DNA of 64,000 bases, taken from the NCBI GenBank assembly GCA_037043455.1, contig JAWPHD010001808.1, forward strand, positions 62,001-126,000. The letters are read 5' to 3'. The stretch is from Cyrtodaria siliqua (Eukaryota; Mollusca; Bivalvia; Adapedonta; Hiatellidae). The notes beneath the pieces are model-generated. The model was not told where the DNA came from. It did no database searches and saw nothing but the letters and a program-made list of their open reading frames with translations. The translations under genes were made by a program, and so were the position numbers. Below, one piece after another: positions 1-11,650 of this stretch (positions within the stretch are counted from its first letter, which is position 1; every line of letters begins with the position of its first letter).

Positions 1-1270
1 GTTTCAAAACTTTATGCAATTAACCGAAATATGTGATTAACCGATATGCGATTAAACGGAATCGACTGTACCATGCCTTCTTTCCATATAAGCTACCTAC
101 ACAGCAAGTTTATTCAGTATCATTCCTAACTGAAGTTATTGTCTTTATTGGCCCTAACTTAAAAGTATTTGACCTATGTTCATGAAACTTCACACACATC
201 TTCATCTTAACCCAAGCAATGTTGTTACCCATGTATAATACTCCTAACTTTAATTTTGCAGAGTTGTGCCCCTTTTCATAAAATTTTACCCTGCAACCTA
301 ACCAAGCGCATAACTTGACAAGATATTGCTACTTTATACAGTTCTTCCTTATCAAATATTAAAATGCCACTGACATGTCCAATAAATCTGAATTTCTATA
401 TCTTCTGCAATTCTTTTCGATCAAGATATAGGCGGTTTAATTTTCATAGTTTGCTATTGTGGAAATGTATGCATTTATTCCAGCACCTCTCCAAATTTAG
501 CAGAACCATTGAGTATGGTACTTTTGATAATCAGTTTGACTGGTTTTATAGTGATCACATATTTTATGCTACTATAGACGGATCCCTATAATAGCATAAA
601 GAGTGTGGTCACTTTGAAGCCAATCAAACTGTGTCAATAGTACCACAGACAATTGTTGTGATAATTTTGGAATGATGTGATGGAATAAGGACAGAACTTC
701 AATAATAGCAAGCAAACATTATTGAACCACCTATTTGATTTGTTAGCTGGCTGGTCGCAAGGGCGTAACCAGACTTTTATAAATTATACGTACGAAAGTA
801 ATAGTTGAGCGCCGTAGGCAGTTATTCTACCTTCTCTTTTGGTTTGGGGGCATGCACCGCACACATTTTTTTGACTCAAATACTTACCTTTTCTGTCTAT
901 TATCCACAAATATTTTTTTTTATGACTGGCGAAAACACATAAGCACATGCGTATGCGCAGTAAGGCAGTTATGTCCTTGGGTCGAGACGGGTTTAATACT
1001 GGCCTTGTTTAATGCAGGGTCTTGTCAGGCTTTTTTGGGGGGCTAAAATTTGACTTCATTCCCTTCCCCTAAAAGTATATTATCTACTTTTTCTGTTAAA
1101 ATTTCCCTTCTAAAAAATAAAAGTTACATGAGCTACCTACACAGGAAGTTTCTTTCCAATAGCTCATTCCTAACAAAAGTTATTGAGCAGAAACCATTTT
1201 TGTTATTTTTTGTAAAATTGACCTTGAGCTCAATGCAATCCCAAGCTTCCTTTCCATATATTACCTAGGC
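1..1270. other. AT-rich gene-free stretch with dispersed repeat fragments
   Basis: No convincing coding sequence or RNA gene is visible. A phrase around 80-160 (CTACCTACACAGCAAG and its surroundings) recurs in diverged form at about 1120-1260 and 8690-8760, so it belongs to a dispersed repeat. The short open frames here lack codon-level or domain support. A long hairpin inside this stretch is listed separately. Confidence 0.6.
514..646. repeat. Foldback (hairpin) element with ~60-bp imperfect arms
   Basis: The left half (about 514-575) is nearly the reverse complement of the right half (about 584-646). Inner arms read TTATGCTACTATAG and CTATAATAGCATAA around the centre GACGGATCC; outer arms include ATGGTACT and AGTACCA. 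The arms carry several mismatches and small indels. This fits a foldback MITE or the fossil of one. No protein is encoded. Confidence 0.6.
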
Positions 1271-1273
1271 CAG

Positions 1274-4063
1274 TTTTTAGCTCTACTGGCCAAGGGCCAG
1301 CAGAGCTTATGGGATGGTGTGTTGTCCGTCTTCCGTCGTCCGTCCGTTAACTTTTCTTCAAACGACTTCTCCTCAGAAACCGCTTGGCTAATTTTGACCA
1401 AACTTCACATGGATGATTCTTAGATGAATGCTTTTTAGATTTGTTAAAATTAGGTCAGCGCTACATCCAAGATGGCTGCCATTACCATATATGGTCGAAA
1501 CCTTAAAAAATCTTCTTCTCCAGAACCTCTGGACAGATTTCAACAGTTTTTCTTTTAAAATGATCGCCAACGCCTAGACTATCAAAATTGTTCAAATAAA
1601 GTCCCCGGGGTCAAAAATGGCCGTGCCCCGGAGGTCCAAAGTTTGTATATTGAGGTTTTGCATGTTTTTCATATAGACATATAGGAAAAAACTTTAAAAA
1701 AAATTCTTCTCTGAAACCACAAGGCACAGAGCTCTCATGTATTACATGTAGCATCAGCTTATGGTCCTCTGCTAAGTTTGTTCAAATGGTGACCCTGGGG
1801 TCAAATTTGTCCCCGCCCCGGGGGTCACAGTTTTACATAGACTTATATAGGATTTTTTTTTTAAAAAATCTTCTTCTCTGAAACTGAAACAGCCAGAGGT
1901 TTGATATTTTACATTTACTATAAGCTTATGGTCCTTTACCAAGTTTGTTCAAATGGTGACCCTCGGGTCCCATTTGGCCCCGCCCCAAGGGTCACATGTT
2001 TTACATAGACATGTACAGGGAAAAACTTAAGAGGTTTAATATTTTGCATTTGCTATAAGCTTGTGGTACTCTAACAAGTTTGTTCAAATGGTGACCCAGG
2101 GGTCACATTTGGCCCCACCCCGGGGGTCACAGTTTTACATAGGCTTGTATAGGGAAAACTGAAAAAAATCTTCTTCTCTGGAACCACATGGCACAGAGCT
2201 CTCATTTATTACATGTAGCATCAGCTTATGGTCCTCTACTAAGTTTGTTCAAATGATGACCCTAGGGTCAAATTTGTCCCCGCCCCGAGGGTCACAGTTT
2301 TACATAGACTTATATAGGATTTTTTTTTTAAAAATCTTCTTCTCGGAAACTACAAGAGCCAGAGGTTTGATATTTTACATTTATTATAAGCTTATGGTCC
2401 TTTACCAAGTTTGTTCAAATGGTGACCCTGGGGTCACATTTGGCCCCGCCCCAAGGGTCACATGTTTTACATAGACATGTATAGGGAAAAACTGAAAAAA
2501 TCTTCTCCTCTGAAACTGCAAGAGCCAGAGGTTTAATATTTTGCTGATGCTATAAGCTTATGGTCCTTTACCAATTTTGTTCAAATGGTGACCCTGGGGT
2601 CACATCTGGCCCCGGCCCGGGGGTCACAGTTTTACATAAATGCTTGTATAGGGAAAAACTGAAAAAAATCTTCTTCTCTGGAACTGCAAGAGCCAGATGT
2701 TTAATATTTTGCACTTGCTATAAGCTTATGGTCCTTTACCAACTTTGTTTAAATTGTGACCCTTGGGTCACATTTGACCCCGCCCCAAGGGACACATGTT
2801 TTACATAGACATGTATAGGGAAAAACTTAAAAAATCTTCTTCTCTGAAACCACATGGCACAGAGCTCTCATTTATTACATGTAGCATCAGCTTATGGACC
2901 TCTACTAAGTTTGTTCAAATGATGACCCTAGGGTCAAATTTGTCCCCGCCCCGAGGGTCACAGTTTTACATAGACTTATATAGGATTTTTTTTTTTTAAA
3001 TCTTCTCAGAAACTACAAGAGCCAGAGGTTTGATATTTTACATTTATTATAAGCTTATGGTCCTTTACCAAGTTTGTTCAAATTGTGACCCTTGGGTCAC
3101 ATTTGACCCCGCCCCAAGGGACACATGTTTTACATAGACATGTATAGGGAAAAACTTAAAAAATCTTCTCTGAAACTGCAAGAGCCAGAGGTTTAATATT
3201 TTGCATTTGCTATAAGCTTATGGTCTTCTACCAAGTTTGTTCAAAAGGTGACCCATTGGTCACATTTGGCCCCACCCTGGGGGTCACAGTTTTACTTAGG
3301 CTTGTATAGGCAAAAACTGAAAAAAATCTTCTTCTCTGGAACCACATGGCACAGAGCTCTCATGTATAACATGTAGCATCAGCTTATGGTCCTCTACCAA
3401 GTTTGTTCAAATGGTGACCCTGGTGTCAAATTTGGACGCGCCCCGGGGATAACTGTTTCAGTTTTTTAATTTCTTTTTAATTTATTTTTTTTCTTCATTT
3501 TTTCATTTTTTCATTTTTTTTTTTTTATTGATTGATTGATTTGATTTTTTTTTTTTTTTTTTTTCAATTTTTCATTATCTTTTTAATTACTTGACACTTA
3601 CTTTAAAATTTCTTGTCGGCGCTACTCATCCTAAATGCCTTGTTGAATTTTGACGAAACTTGGCAGGAAGCATCGGTAAGATGTCTAGTTGTGCATTTCA
3701 CGCTTTTGTTCCAGTTCGCTGATTTTTGACGGGAGTTATGGCCCTTTGACCTTTTTATTTTAAATTTCTTGTCGGCGCTACTCCTCTTAAATGGCTTGTT
3801 GGATTTCTACAAAATTTGGCAGGAAGCCTCAGTATGATGTCTAGTTGTGCAAAGCGCGGTATATCAATGAAATCTTGGACAATTTCGAAAACCATCTAGA
3901 TCTTGTTAGTAATAACAGAGTTATGGCCCTTGATTTGTTGAAAAATGCTATATTGTATTTTCCTTTATTAAATCTATAGGAGAAGAGAGCTATATCTATC
4001 TAAATCTATAAGAGCTGTTTTAGCCAGTAGAGCGTCCACAGGCCCTCTTGGGCCTCTTGTTTT
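1274..4063 (+). repeat. Composite 'pearl'/Helentron-associated-like repeat A (head, tandem core, tail)
   Basis: The head at 1279-1307 is a perfect hairpin (AGCTCTACTGGCC, loop AAG, GGCCAG-C-AGAGCT), followed by CCGT-rich sequence. The core at about 1600-3440 is a tandem array of units of mostly ~165 bp containing 'TTCAAATGGTGACCC'. A T-rich gap (3470-3590) and a second core type with 'GGCGCTACTC' follow. The tail at 4023-4060 has GCCAGTAGAGC, the inverse of the head, then the hairpin AGGCCC-TCTT-GGGCCT and CTTGTT. Known: bivalve pearl elements and Helentron-associated elements combine subterminal inverted repeats, ~160-bp tandem cores, tetranucleotide microsatellites and a 3' hairpin. Assignment is inference. 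Confidence 0.6.
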
Positions 4064-4189
4064 TATTTGTTGGTTTACGGGAAATTTTTGAAAGATTACA
4101 GTAGGAAGGACGAAATAAATTATTTAAACCAGCATTTACATTGAGTCGATAATAAAAATAAAAATAATGGTGCTTGTATTTGAGATGAC

Positions 4190-4573
4190 GTGACTTCCGA
4201 TTCTTACTGATTGTCCGTATTTATACTTAATTAATGGGCTTGTATTCGTGATGATGAGAAATACATGACTTCCGATTCGTAATGGTTGTCCATATTTATT
4301 CTTAATGATATTGTATTCGGAATGATGAGGGTTAAATGACTTCCAATTTTTACTGGTTGTCGGTATTTATGCTTAATGGGCTTGTATTCGGGATTCATAA
4401 TTAGGGATACGTGACTTCCGATTCTTACAGGTTGTCCGTATTTGTATTTAATGGGCTTGTATTCAGGATTATGAGGGATACGTGACTTCCAATTCTTACT
4501 GGTCATCCGTATTTATATTTAATGGGCTTGTATTCGGGATTATGAGGGATACGTGATTTCCAATTCTTACTGG
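4190..4573. repeat. ~73-bp minisatellite, first block
   Basis: About five copies of a ~73-bp unit containing TTAATGGGCTTGTATTCGGG and GTGACTTCC follow one another. The same array resumes at 5456-5640, so the sequence at about 4574-5450 looks like an insertion into a once continuous array. Open frames here are repeat artefacts. Confidence 0.75.
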
Positions 4574-4599
4574 TCGTCTTTAGTAATTAGTTCCCTACA

Positions 4600-5445
4600 G
4601 GTCCGGACTGGAGGAGACTAGGAGGTTTGCACCCCGTCCGTCTGTGATTTTTTTGTCCAGACTAACTTTGTCATGCATTGTGGGATTTTTAAACAACTTG
4701 GCACAAATGTTCACCATAATGAGACGGCGTGTAGTGCGCAAGACCCAAGTCCTTAGGTCAAAGGTCATAGTCACACTTGGAGGTTAAAGGTCAGAAATAG
4801 GCTTGTCCGGGCTGCAACTTTGTTACGCATTGTGGGAATTTGAAATAACTTGGCACAATTGTTCACCATAATGAGACGTTGTGTCGTGCGCAAGACCCAC
4901 ATCCGTAGCTCAAAGGTCAAGGTCACAGTTGGAGTATAAATGTCAGAAATCGGCTTGTCCCGGCCGTAACTTTGTCATGCATCGTGGGAATTTGAAAAAC
5001 TTGCCCAAAGTCGCACGCAAGACTCTGGTCCATAGCTCAAAGGTCAAGGTCACGATCCCCGTCTGTCCGTCTGTCATTTTTTTGTCCGGACTAACTTTGT
5101 CATTCATTGTGGGATTTTTAAACAACTTGGCGCAAATTTCACCATAATGAGATGGTGTGTCGCGTGCAAGACCCAGCTGAATGGTCAAGATCACAGTTAG
5201 AGGTTAAAGGTCAGAAATAGGCTTGTCCGGGCTGTAACTGTCATTCATCGTGGGATTTTGAAATAACTTGGCACAAATGTTCAGCATAATGAGACGGCGT
5301 GTCATGCGTAAGACTCGGGTCCATAGCTCAAAGGTATGTCCAAACTGTAACTTTGTCATGCATTGTGGGATTTTTAAACAACTTGGCACAAATGTTCACC
5401 ATAATAAGACGGCGTGTCGAGCACAACACCCGGTAGGGGACTATG
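4600..5445. repeat. Tandem repeat block inserted in the 73-bp minisatellite
   Basis: Six diverged units spaced about 115-160 bp apart share 'AACTTTGTCATGCATTGTGG', 'AACTTGGCACAAATGTTCAC' and 'CATAATGAGACGG', with 'AAAGGTCAAGGTCAC' phrases between them. CCGTCCGTCTG microsatellite-like sequence sits at the left edge. The design resembles the other composite cores in this window, but the hairpin head and tail were not found. Confidence 0.6.
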
Positions 5446-5455
5446 GCCGTCCCTC

Positions 5456-5640
5456 ATACTGCTTCTTGTATTTAATTGGCTTATATTCAGGATTATGAGG
5501 ACGTGACTTCCAGTTCTTACTAGTCGTCCTTATTTATACTTAATGGGCTATAAGGGATATGTGACTTCCAATTGTAACTGGTCATCCATATTTATACTTA
5601 ATGGGCTTGTAATCGGGATGATGCGGGATACATGACCAGG
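5456..5640. repeat. ~73-bp minisatellite, second block
   Basis: Two to three copies of the same ~73-bp unit as at 4190-4573 resume here (TTAATGGGCT, GTGACTTCC), with small deletions. This supports interruption of one array by the block at 4600-5445. Confidence 0.65.
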
Positions 5641-5662
5641 GTCCCCCACCCCACCCACTCCA

Positions 5663-7230
5663 TTTTTAGCTCTACTGATCAGAGATCAGCAGAGCTTATG
5701 CCGTGGTGCGGTGTCCGTCGTCCGTCCGTCTGTCCGTCCGTCTGTCCGTCCGTCCGTTAACTTTTTTTGTAGCGACTACTCCTCTGAAACTACTGAATGG
5801 ATTTTCATGAATCTTTACAGAAATGTTGCCCATGAAGTCTAGTTGATCCTAGCAAAAATTCATGTAGATGTGAAATCCAAGATGGCCGCCAAATCTAAAA
5901 ATAGGTTTTTAAAAAACAAGTTTGTAGCGACTACTTCTTGAAAACTCTAAGGGATATTGCTATGGGACTTTTTCTAAAATGATCAGCATGACATGATGTT
6001 GGTCCTTGTCGAAAATCGTTTTGATTCGACGTTAAACATGGCTGCCAGCGGCCATCTTTGTTTACATAGAGTTATATAATGAAAACTTGTAGCGACTACT
6101 CTTCTGAAACTACTTGACGGATTTTCATGAAACTTCACAGGAATGTTGCTCTTGATGTCTAATTGATCCTAGCAAAATTTCAGGTCGGCCGGAAATTCAA
6201 GATGGCCGCCACGGCTAAAAATAGATTTTTAAAAAATAAGTTTGTAGCGACTACTTCTTCAAAACTATAAGAGATATTGATATGGGACTTTTTCTAAAAT
6301 GATCAGCATGACATGATGTTGGTCCTTGTCGAAAATCGTTTTGATTCGACGTTAAACATGGCTGCCAGCGGCCATCTTTGTTTACATAGAGTTATATAAT
6401 GAAAACTTGTAGCGACTACTCCTCTGAAACTACTTGACGGATTTTCATGAAACTTCACAGGAATGTTGCTCTTGATGTCTAATTGATCCTAGCAAAATTT
6501 CAGGTCGGCCGGAAATTCAAGATGGCCGCCATGGCTAAAAATAGATTTTTAAAAAATAAGTTTGTAGCGACTACTACTTGAAAACTATAAGAGATATTGA
6601 TATGGGACTTTTTCTAAATTTATCAGCATGACATGGTGGTTATCCGAGTCGAACATTATTTTTATTTGACGTTAAACATGGCTGCCAGTGGCCATCTTTG
6701 TTTACATAGAGTTATATAATGAAAACTTGTAGCGACTACTCCTCTGAAAATACTTGACGGATTTTCATGAAACTTCACACGAATGTTGCTCTTGATGTCT
6801 AATTGATCCTTGCAAAATTTCAGGTCGGCCGGAAATTCAAGATGGCCGCCATGGCTAAAAATAGATTTTTAAAAAATAAGTTTGAAGCGACTACTCCTTG
6901 AAAACTATAAGAGATATTGATATGGGACTTTTTCTAAAATGATCAGCATGACATGATGGTTATCCGAGTCGAACATTATTTTGATTCAATGTTAAACATG
7001 GCTGTCAGTGGCCATCTTTGTTTACATAGAGTTATATAATGAAAACTTGTAGCGACTACTCCTCTGAAACTACTTGACGGATTTTCATGTAACTTCACAG
7101 GAATGTTGCTCTTGATGTCTAATTGATCCTGGTGATGTCTAAATAGATTTTCAAAAAAACAGTTTGTAGCGACTACTTCCTGAAATCAAAATCAATCAGT
7201 AGAGCTTCAAGGTCATTGACCTCTTGTTAT
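5663..7230 (+). repeat. Composite repeat B with 320-bp tandem core
   Basis: The head hairpin (5668-5696) has the same outer stem as repeat A but a changed inner stem, CTGATC...GATCAG instead of CTGGCC...GGCCAG, keeping full pairing. CCGTCCGT microsatellite follows. The core has about four units exactly 320 bp apart (GATCAGCATG or TATCAGCATG at 5981, 6301, 6621, 6941), containing 'AAGATGGCCGCC' and 'TTGTAGCGACTACT'. The tail at about 7197-7228 is CAGTAGAGC followed by a hairpin AGGTC-ATT-GACCT and CTTGTT. Non-coding. Confidence 0.65.
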
Positions 7231-7466
7231 AAAATCTCATTCATAGAAGAAATTGGGACAAATTAAAAAATATCCATGCCAGGACTAGACACAGCAGACT
7301 TATTGCCCATGATTACCAGTTGAGCGATCTAGTGCCATCCTGGCCCTGTTGTTTCGGCAATGTTTTAAAAGAAGTACTGATAGGAATTTTGTAATGACAA
7401 CCCTTGATATTAAGAACCATTTTAGCCAGTAGAGCATCCACAGGCCCTCTTGGGCCTCTTGTTTTG
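7231..7466 (+). repeat. Composite-repeat right arm with two stacked tails
   Basis: A tail of a second family (CCAGTTGAGCGATCTAG, then GCCATCCTGGCCC and TGTTGTTT, about 7315-7352) is followed by a first-family tail (GCCAGTAGAGC at 7425, hairpin AGGCCC/GGGCCT at 7442-7457). A ~200-bp relative of this segment lies at 21846-22056. The two tails may record one family inserted in or recombined with the other. Confidence 0.55.
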
Positions 7467-8470
7467 GGGTCCTGACCATATATGGAAATATGCATTCCGG
7501 ACCGTAACTTCGAAACCAATACACCTACTCTCATGAAACCGCATAGGTGCTTTGCCCTAGGTGAAAGGAGGACATATATTGTTCTTGGGGGTCAGTAGGT
7601 CAAAGGTCAAGGTCACCTTGTCCTTATATGAAATACACATTTTGGGCAATAACTTTGAAACCATAACACCTACACTTGTGAAACGTTATTGGTGCATTTC
7701 CCTAGATGAGAGAGGGATCTCTATTGTTATATAGGGTCTGTAGGTCAAAGGTCAAGGTCACCATGACGTTTATGGATATATGCATTCGGGATGATAACTT
7801 AAAAACCTTCACACCCACATTCATGAAACTTCAAAGATACATTGCCTGTGGTAGGAGGAGGATTCTTACTGCTTTTGGCGTTAATCAAAGGTCAGTTTCC
7901 ATGACTTTATATCAAAATACTCAATCTGGAAGATAGCTTCAAAAACCATAACACTTACACTCATGAAATGTCATAAATACATTGCCCTAAGTGAGAGAAG
8001 AAACCAAATTGTTTTGGAATCAGTAGAATAAAGATCAAGGTCACCATGGCGTAATATGAAAATATACATTTTGGGCAATAACTTCGAAACCATAACACAT
8101 ACTCATGAAACTTCCTAAGTCGTAACATTGCCCTAGGTTAAGATCCAATTATTTTTTTCAGTCAGTAGGTCAGAGGTGAAGGTCAACATGACCTTATATG
8201 GAAATAACCATTCAGGATGATGACTGAAATTATAACACCTACACTCCTGAAATGTCATTGATATATTTCCCTAGCTGAGAAGAGGATACCTATTGTTTTT
8301 GGGGTCAATAGGTCAAGGTCACCTTCATTATATACACATTTTGTTGAATAACTTCATAACATTTGTACTCTTGAAACTTCACAAGTGCATAACCATTATT
8401 AAAAGGAGGTCAGATGAAACGTAAAGGTCACCAAGCCCTTTTAAAGTGTAATAGCCAAGTACAACATGAA
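7467..8470. repeat. Degenerate tandem repeat with 'AAAGGTCAAGGTCACC' units
   Basis: Roughly six diverged units, spaced about 140-150 bp, share 'ATAACTTCGAAACCATAACACCTACAC' type sequence (quoted only in part here: ATAACTTCGAAACC), a 'CATGAAAC' phrase and 'AGGTCAAAGGTCAAGGTCAC'. It decays rightwards. No head or tail hairpin was found and no gene is visible. Confidence 0.55.
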
Positions 8471-9486
8471 GCTTTTCTTTCAGACAAAGGTCAAACCTAA
8501 AATTGCTTATAACATAATATGTATGATATGTATAAGCCATATAATTTTATAGGCTTATTTCACAATCGTAAATGTAACCTAAACTAACATAATGACCTGA
8601 CCTTAAGGAAACGGGCGTATAATGCCCAGTTAGGCGGCGGGCGATCTTCTTAGAAACAGCAACCATGACTGTGACCCCAGTGACCTCAAATGCAACTCCA
8701 AGCTTCCTTCTCATATAAGCTACCTACACAGCAAATAACTGAAGTTATTAAGCCAAAACCTTGGGTTTCATTTTGCCTAACTTGTATAAGTAAGGAAAAA
8801 AGAAATTTAATTTGTGTCCTTTGAATTCCTCTTTGATATCAAAACACTGCAACATTTCCCTTCCTGAGGGCCCAGGCCTCAGTCCCCTGAAAGCTAAATA
8901 GTCCTGATATGACCCATTATTTAGTTACAAGGTTATTAACATGAAGTTGGAAAGATTTTTCATTTAGCATAATTTGAAATACTGTATGAAAACTTGAGCT
9001 GTTTTGCTTTAATTTCAAAATTTTGGATCAAACTTGAGGAATAATTCACAGTAACAGCAACAGTTTTCATCATCTGAACAATCTGAGCCTGAAATCATCT
9101 GGATTGACAATCATTGTATCCAGTTTCTTGCTGATTTTCTTCTGAAAGCTTGGCTTTCTGCTGATTTCACAAGTGTTTGACTTGTGAGATTCTGGTTAAG
9201 GGGCATTGATGCAGATGTGAAGGACAACCTTAAACTACTTAACCTGCTTTTCAGCATTGTTTTCACAGATTTTAAGGTACTTGCACCTCTCACCTGTCAT
9301 TGGTTAGACACAAGGTATGATATGGCTATCTCTGCCATCTACACAGTATCTGGGTAGAAATGTCTTATTGATGAATTCCTCAGTAGCTGATTTAGCAGCC
9401 ATTCTGTTGTTGTAACTCCTCTTGTCCCAAATTTGACACTTTCTGGCTTCAAACTGTCTTTGTTCTAGAATGCCATTTTCTGCCAC
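8471..9486. other. Gene-free sequence
   Basis: AT-rich sequence with a piece (about 8690-8760) of the dispersed repeat also seen at 80-160 and 1120-1260. No coding sequence is supported. Confidence 0.5.
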
Positions 9487-9793
9487 TGTGCTGTCGGTAG
9501 CGTGGCGGATTTGTAACCAGAGGCCCTGGGTTCAATCCTCCGTCGTGCCACTGAGTTTCGTCGGTGTGTTCTTGGACAAGACACTTTTCCTTAGCCTCGT
9601 CCGTCGGATGGGTACGTAAACCGGGCGGTCCCATGTATCGGTCTATCCTCAGAGCACGTTAAAGAACCATAGGAATCTATTCGATAATAAGAGTAGGGCA
9701 CGGTTCCCGGATTCCTATGTATCCTTCCCCTCTCTCTGGGGCGGCTCAACCTATACCGTGTTGATGAGCCGTTAAACAACATTCAATTCAATT
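9487..9793 (+). mobile_element. tRNA-derived SINE with (AATTC)n tail
   Basis: A polymerase III A-box-like sequence (GTAGCGTGGCGG, 9497-9508) and a good B box (GGTTCAATCC, 9529-9538) sit at tRNA-like spacing. A ~230-bp non-tRNA body follows, with 'CTTGGACAAGACACTTTTCC' and 'AGCACGTTAAAGAACC', phrases common in invertebrate SINEs. The 3' end is ATTCAATTCAATTT, an AATTC-type tail also carried by the Meta-SINEs in this window, which suggests the same LINE partner. Open frames across it are spurious. The central-domain family was not identified. Confidence 0.65.
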
Positions 9794-10960
9794 TCCCTAC
9801 CTTGATCTCCTTGTGCGTCTTCTTTCTCAAATGGGGGTTTGAAGTATGGCTTCAAGAGTTCTTGTACTGCTTTTACAGATGACTAGACTCGCCCATCTCA
9901 TATCACAGGCATTCTTAAACCTCTTGATTATACTATTCCTATGCCAGCAAGTGATAGATTTTAGTTTTACCTAGGTATTTAGGGTTTCCCTTCAGGATTT
10001 GTTGAATGCATGATGTTTTAAAAGAAACCATGATTTAAATAAATAAACGTATCAAATAATCCTCCCCACCCCACCCGCTTGTTCCTCATCAAGATTGTCT
10101 GAACGGAAGGGTACACCTGGACGAAGGTTAATCGAGTACAGTCTGGTCAAACCACACATAGGGCATCCCCACAGCAACTTCTCTAGTGCAAGTTCATCTT
10201 GATAGGCCTACCATACCGCCCAATTGTCCCCAGTACCATATTACACCTTGCGAATAATATGCCTAAATCAGCCAAAAGGTAGAATCCCACAATGCGCAGG
10301 CAAGTTACAAACGCAGGGTGTCATCATTTTACAAGAGCGACACCTTGGCATTTTGCATAGCTCTTGGACACTACTATCGGGTCTAGTTTAGTGCATATGC
10401 TCAATGAATATGGAACTCAAAACACATTATAATTGTATTCCTGTACGAAAATAACTGACGGAAACTAGGGGAAAACGGTATGTAACATTCTGGTTAACTG
10501 TATTTTGCCATTTTAGGAGGCAAACTTATCTGTTTGACCATTTTGTGGTATATTTTGCGGCGGTTACTGGAAGATACTGGCTGCTCCCCTATAACCCTCC
10601 AGTCATAGTTATGTAACATTGTTGTTTATTTTATTCTGCCATTTTGTGCAAGAAACTTACTTTTTTGATCAATTTCTGAAGATTCCCACCCACCACCCTA
10701 TGGCCCTTCAATTGTAGTTGGCCTTATCCAGAGTAAGAGGTCCCATGATATGAGCTAGTTTTGAGAATCAGTTTCTATCTTGTCTATATTCTGTGTCTAC
10801 CATGCGTAGAACTATTACGAGTTTGCCAGAAATAAAACTGCCATTTATAGAAAAGATAGGCCCAACTCTACTGGCATCAAGACAAAGTGAACATGTGGTT
10901 GCCAGGGTAGAATAAAACCACTGCAATCTCTCAAACACACTCACATGCAGACAGGCATAT
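9794..10960. other. Gene-free sequence
   Basis: No domain-bearing frame, RNA gene or clear repeat is visible. Around 10490-10690 two diverged copies of a ~145-bp segment occur (TATGTAACATT, then TTCTGCCATTTTGTGC and TTTTGCCATTTTAGG). Confidence 0.4.
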
Positions 10961-11650
10961 TCAAACATTCATTTTGTCATTTTTTATCATGCTCATTCAA
11001 GGTCATTTTCATGACACCGCGTATACAAACATGGAAACATGGCTCCATCGTAAATGGAGTGTTTACTATAGAAGTTGCAGCAACTCTGCAGTTCTGCAGG
11101 TAAGAAGGTTCTAGGCCCATGTTCCTTATATGCACAGAATAGTGGAATGCAATTTGCATTTTACAAATTCATATTGTTTATTATATTGCACCAATAATAT
11201 ATTTTAAGTTTATGTAGAATAACGAAAAAAAAGAAAAACTCAAAATTGTATTAAATTGATTTAATTAACGTAAAATTTTTAATTGCTACAGCTTATTTCT
11301 TAAACTAGTGATTGGCCTAGATGTTGAAGATTCAAATTTTGTTTTCTGGTTCGACGTTTTCAGAGAGTTGACGATCTTAATGTTTACAAAATTTCTCTGA
11401 CAATAAAACCAAATGTTATCCTGATCATTTCGGCCATTGTTCTACTTGACTCAAACTGTGAATCAGTTCAATACACCACACAAAAGTAAGATTTAATTAG
11501 TCAATTATTAGGCTTCTGTTGTCTACAATCGATATATATAATTACACCAATTAAAGCTGATCCCTTGTTAAAGACACTAACCCGCCAGATAACGGTAAAA
11601 TTACACTACAAAACCATTTATCAAAACTCCAGGTTTTCAAGTCGGGTCAT
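10961..11650 (+). repeat. Local segmental duplication, copy 1 (with exon-like core)
   Basis: Two parts of this stretch recur in diverged form at 15125-15560: an upstream block (GTGTTTACTATAGAAGTTGC ... CTCTGCAG, then GAAGGTTCTAGGCCC) and a downstream block (ATTACACTACAAAACC, about 11579-11635). At about 11003-11100 a frame stays open from AAG|GTCATT to TGCAG|GTAAGA, like a ~98-nt internal exon ending V-F-T-I-E-V-A-A-T-L-Q-F-C-R. Copy 3 has an equivalent frame. Function is unknown and the exon reading is tentative. Confidence 0.4.
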
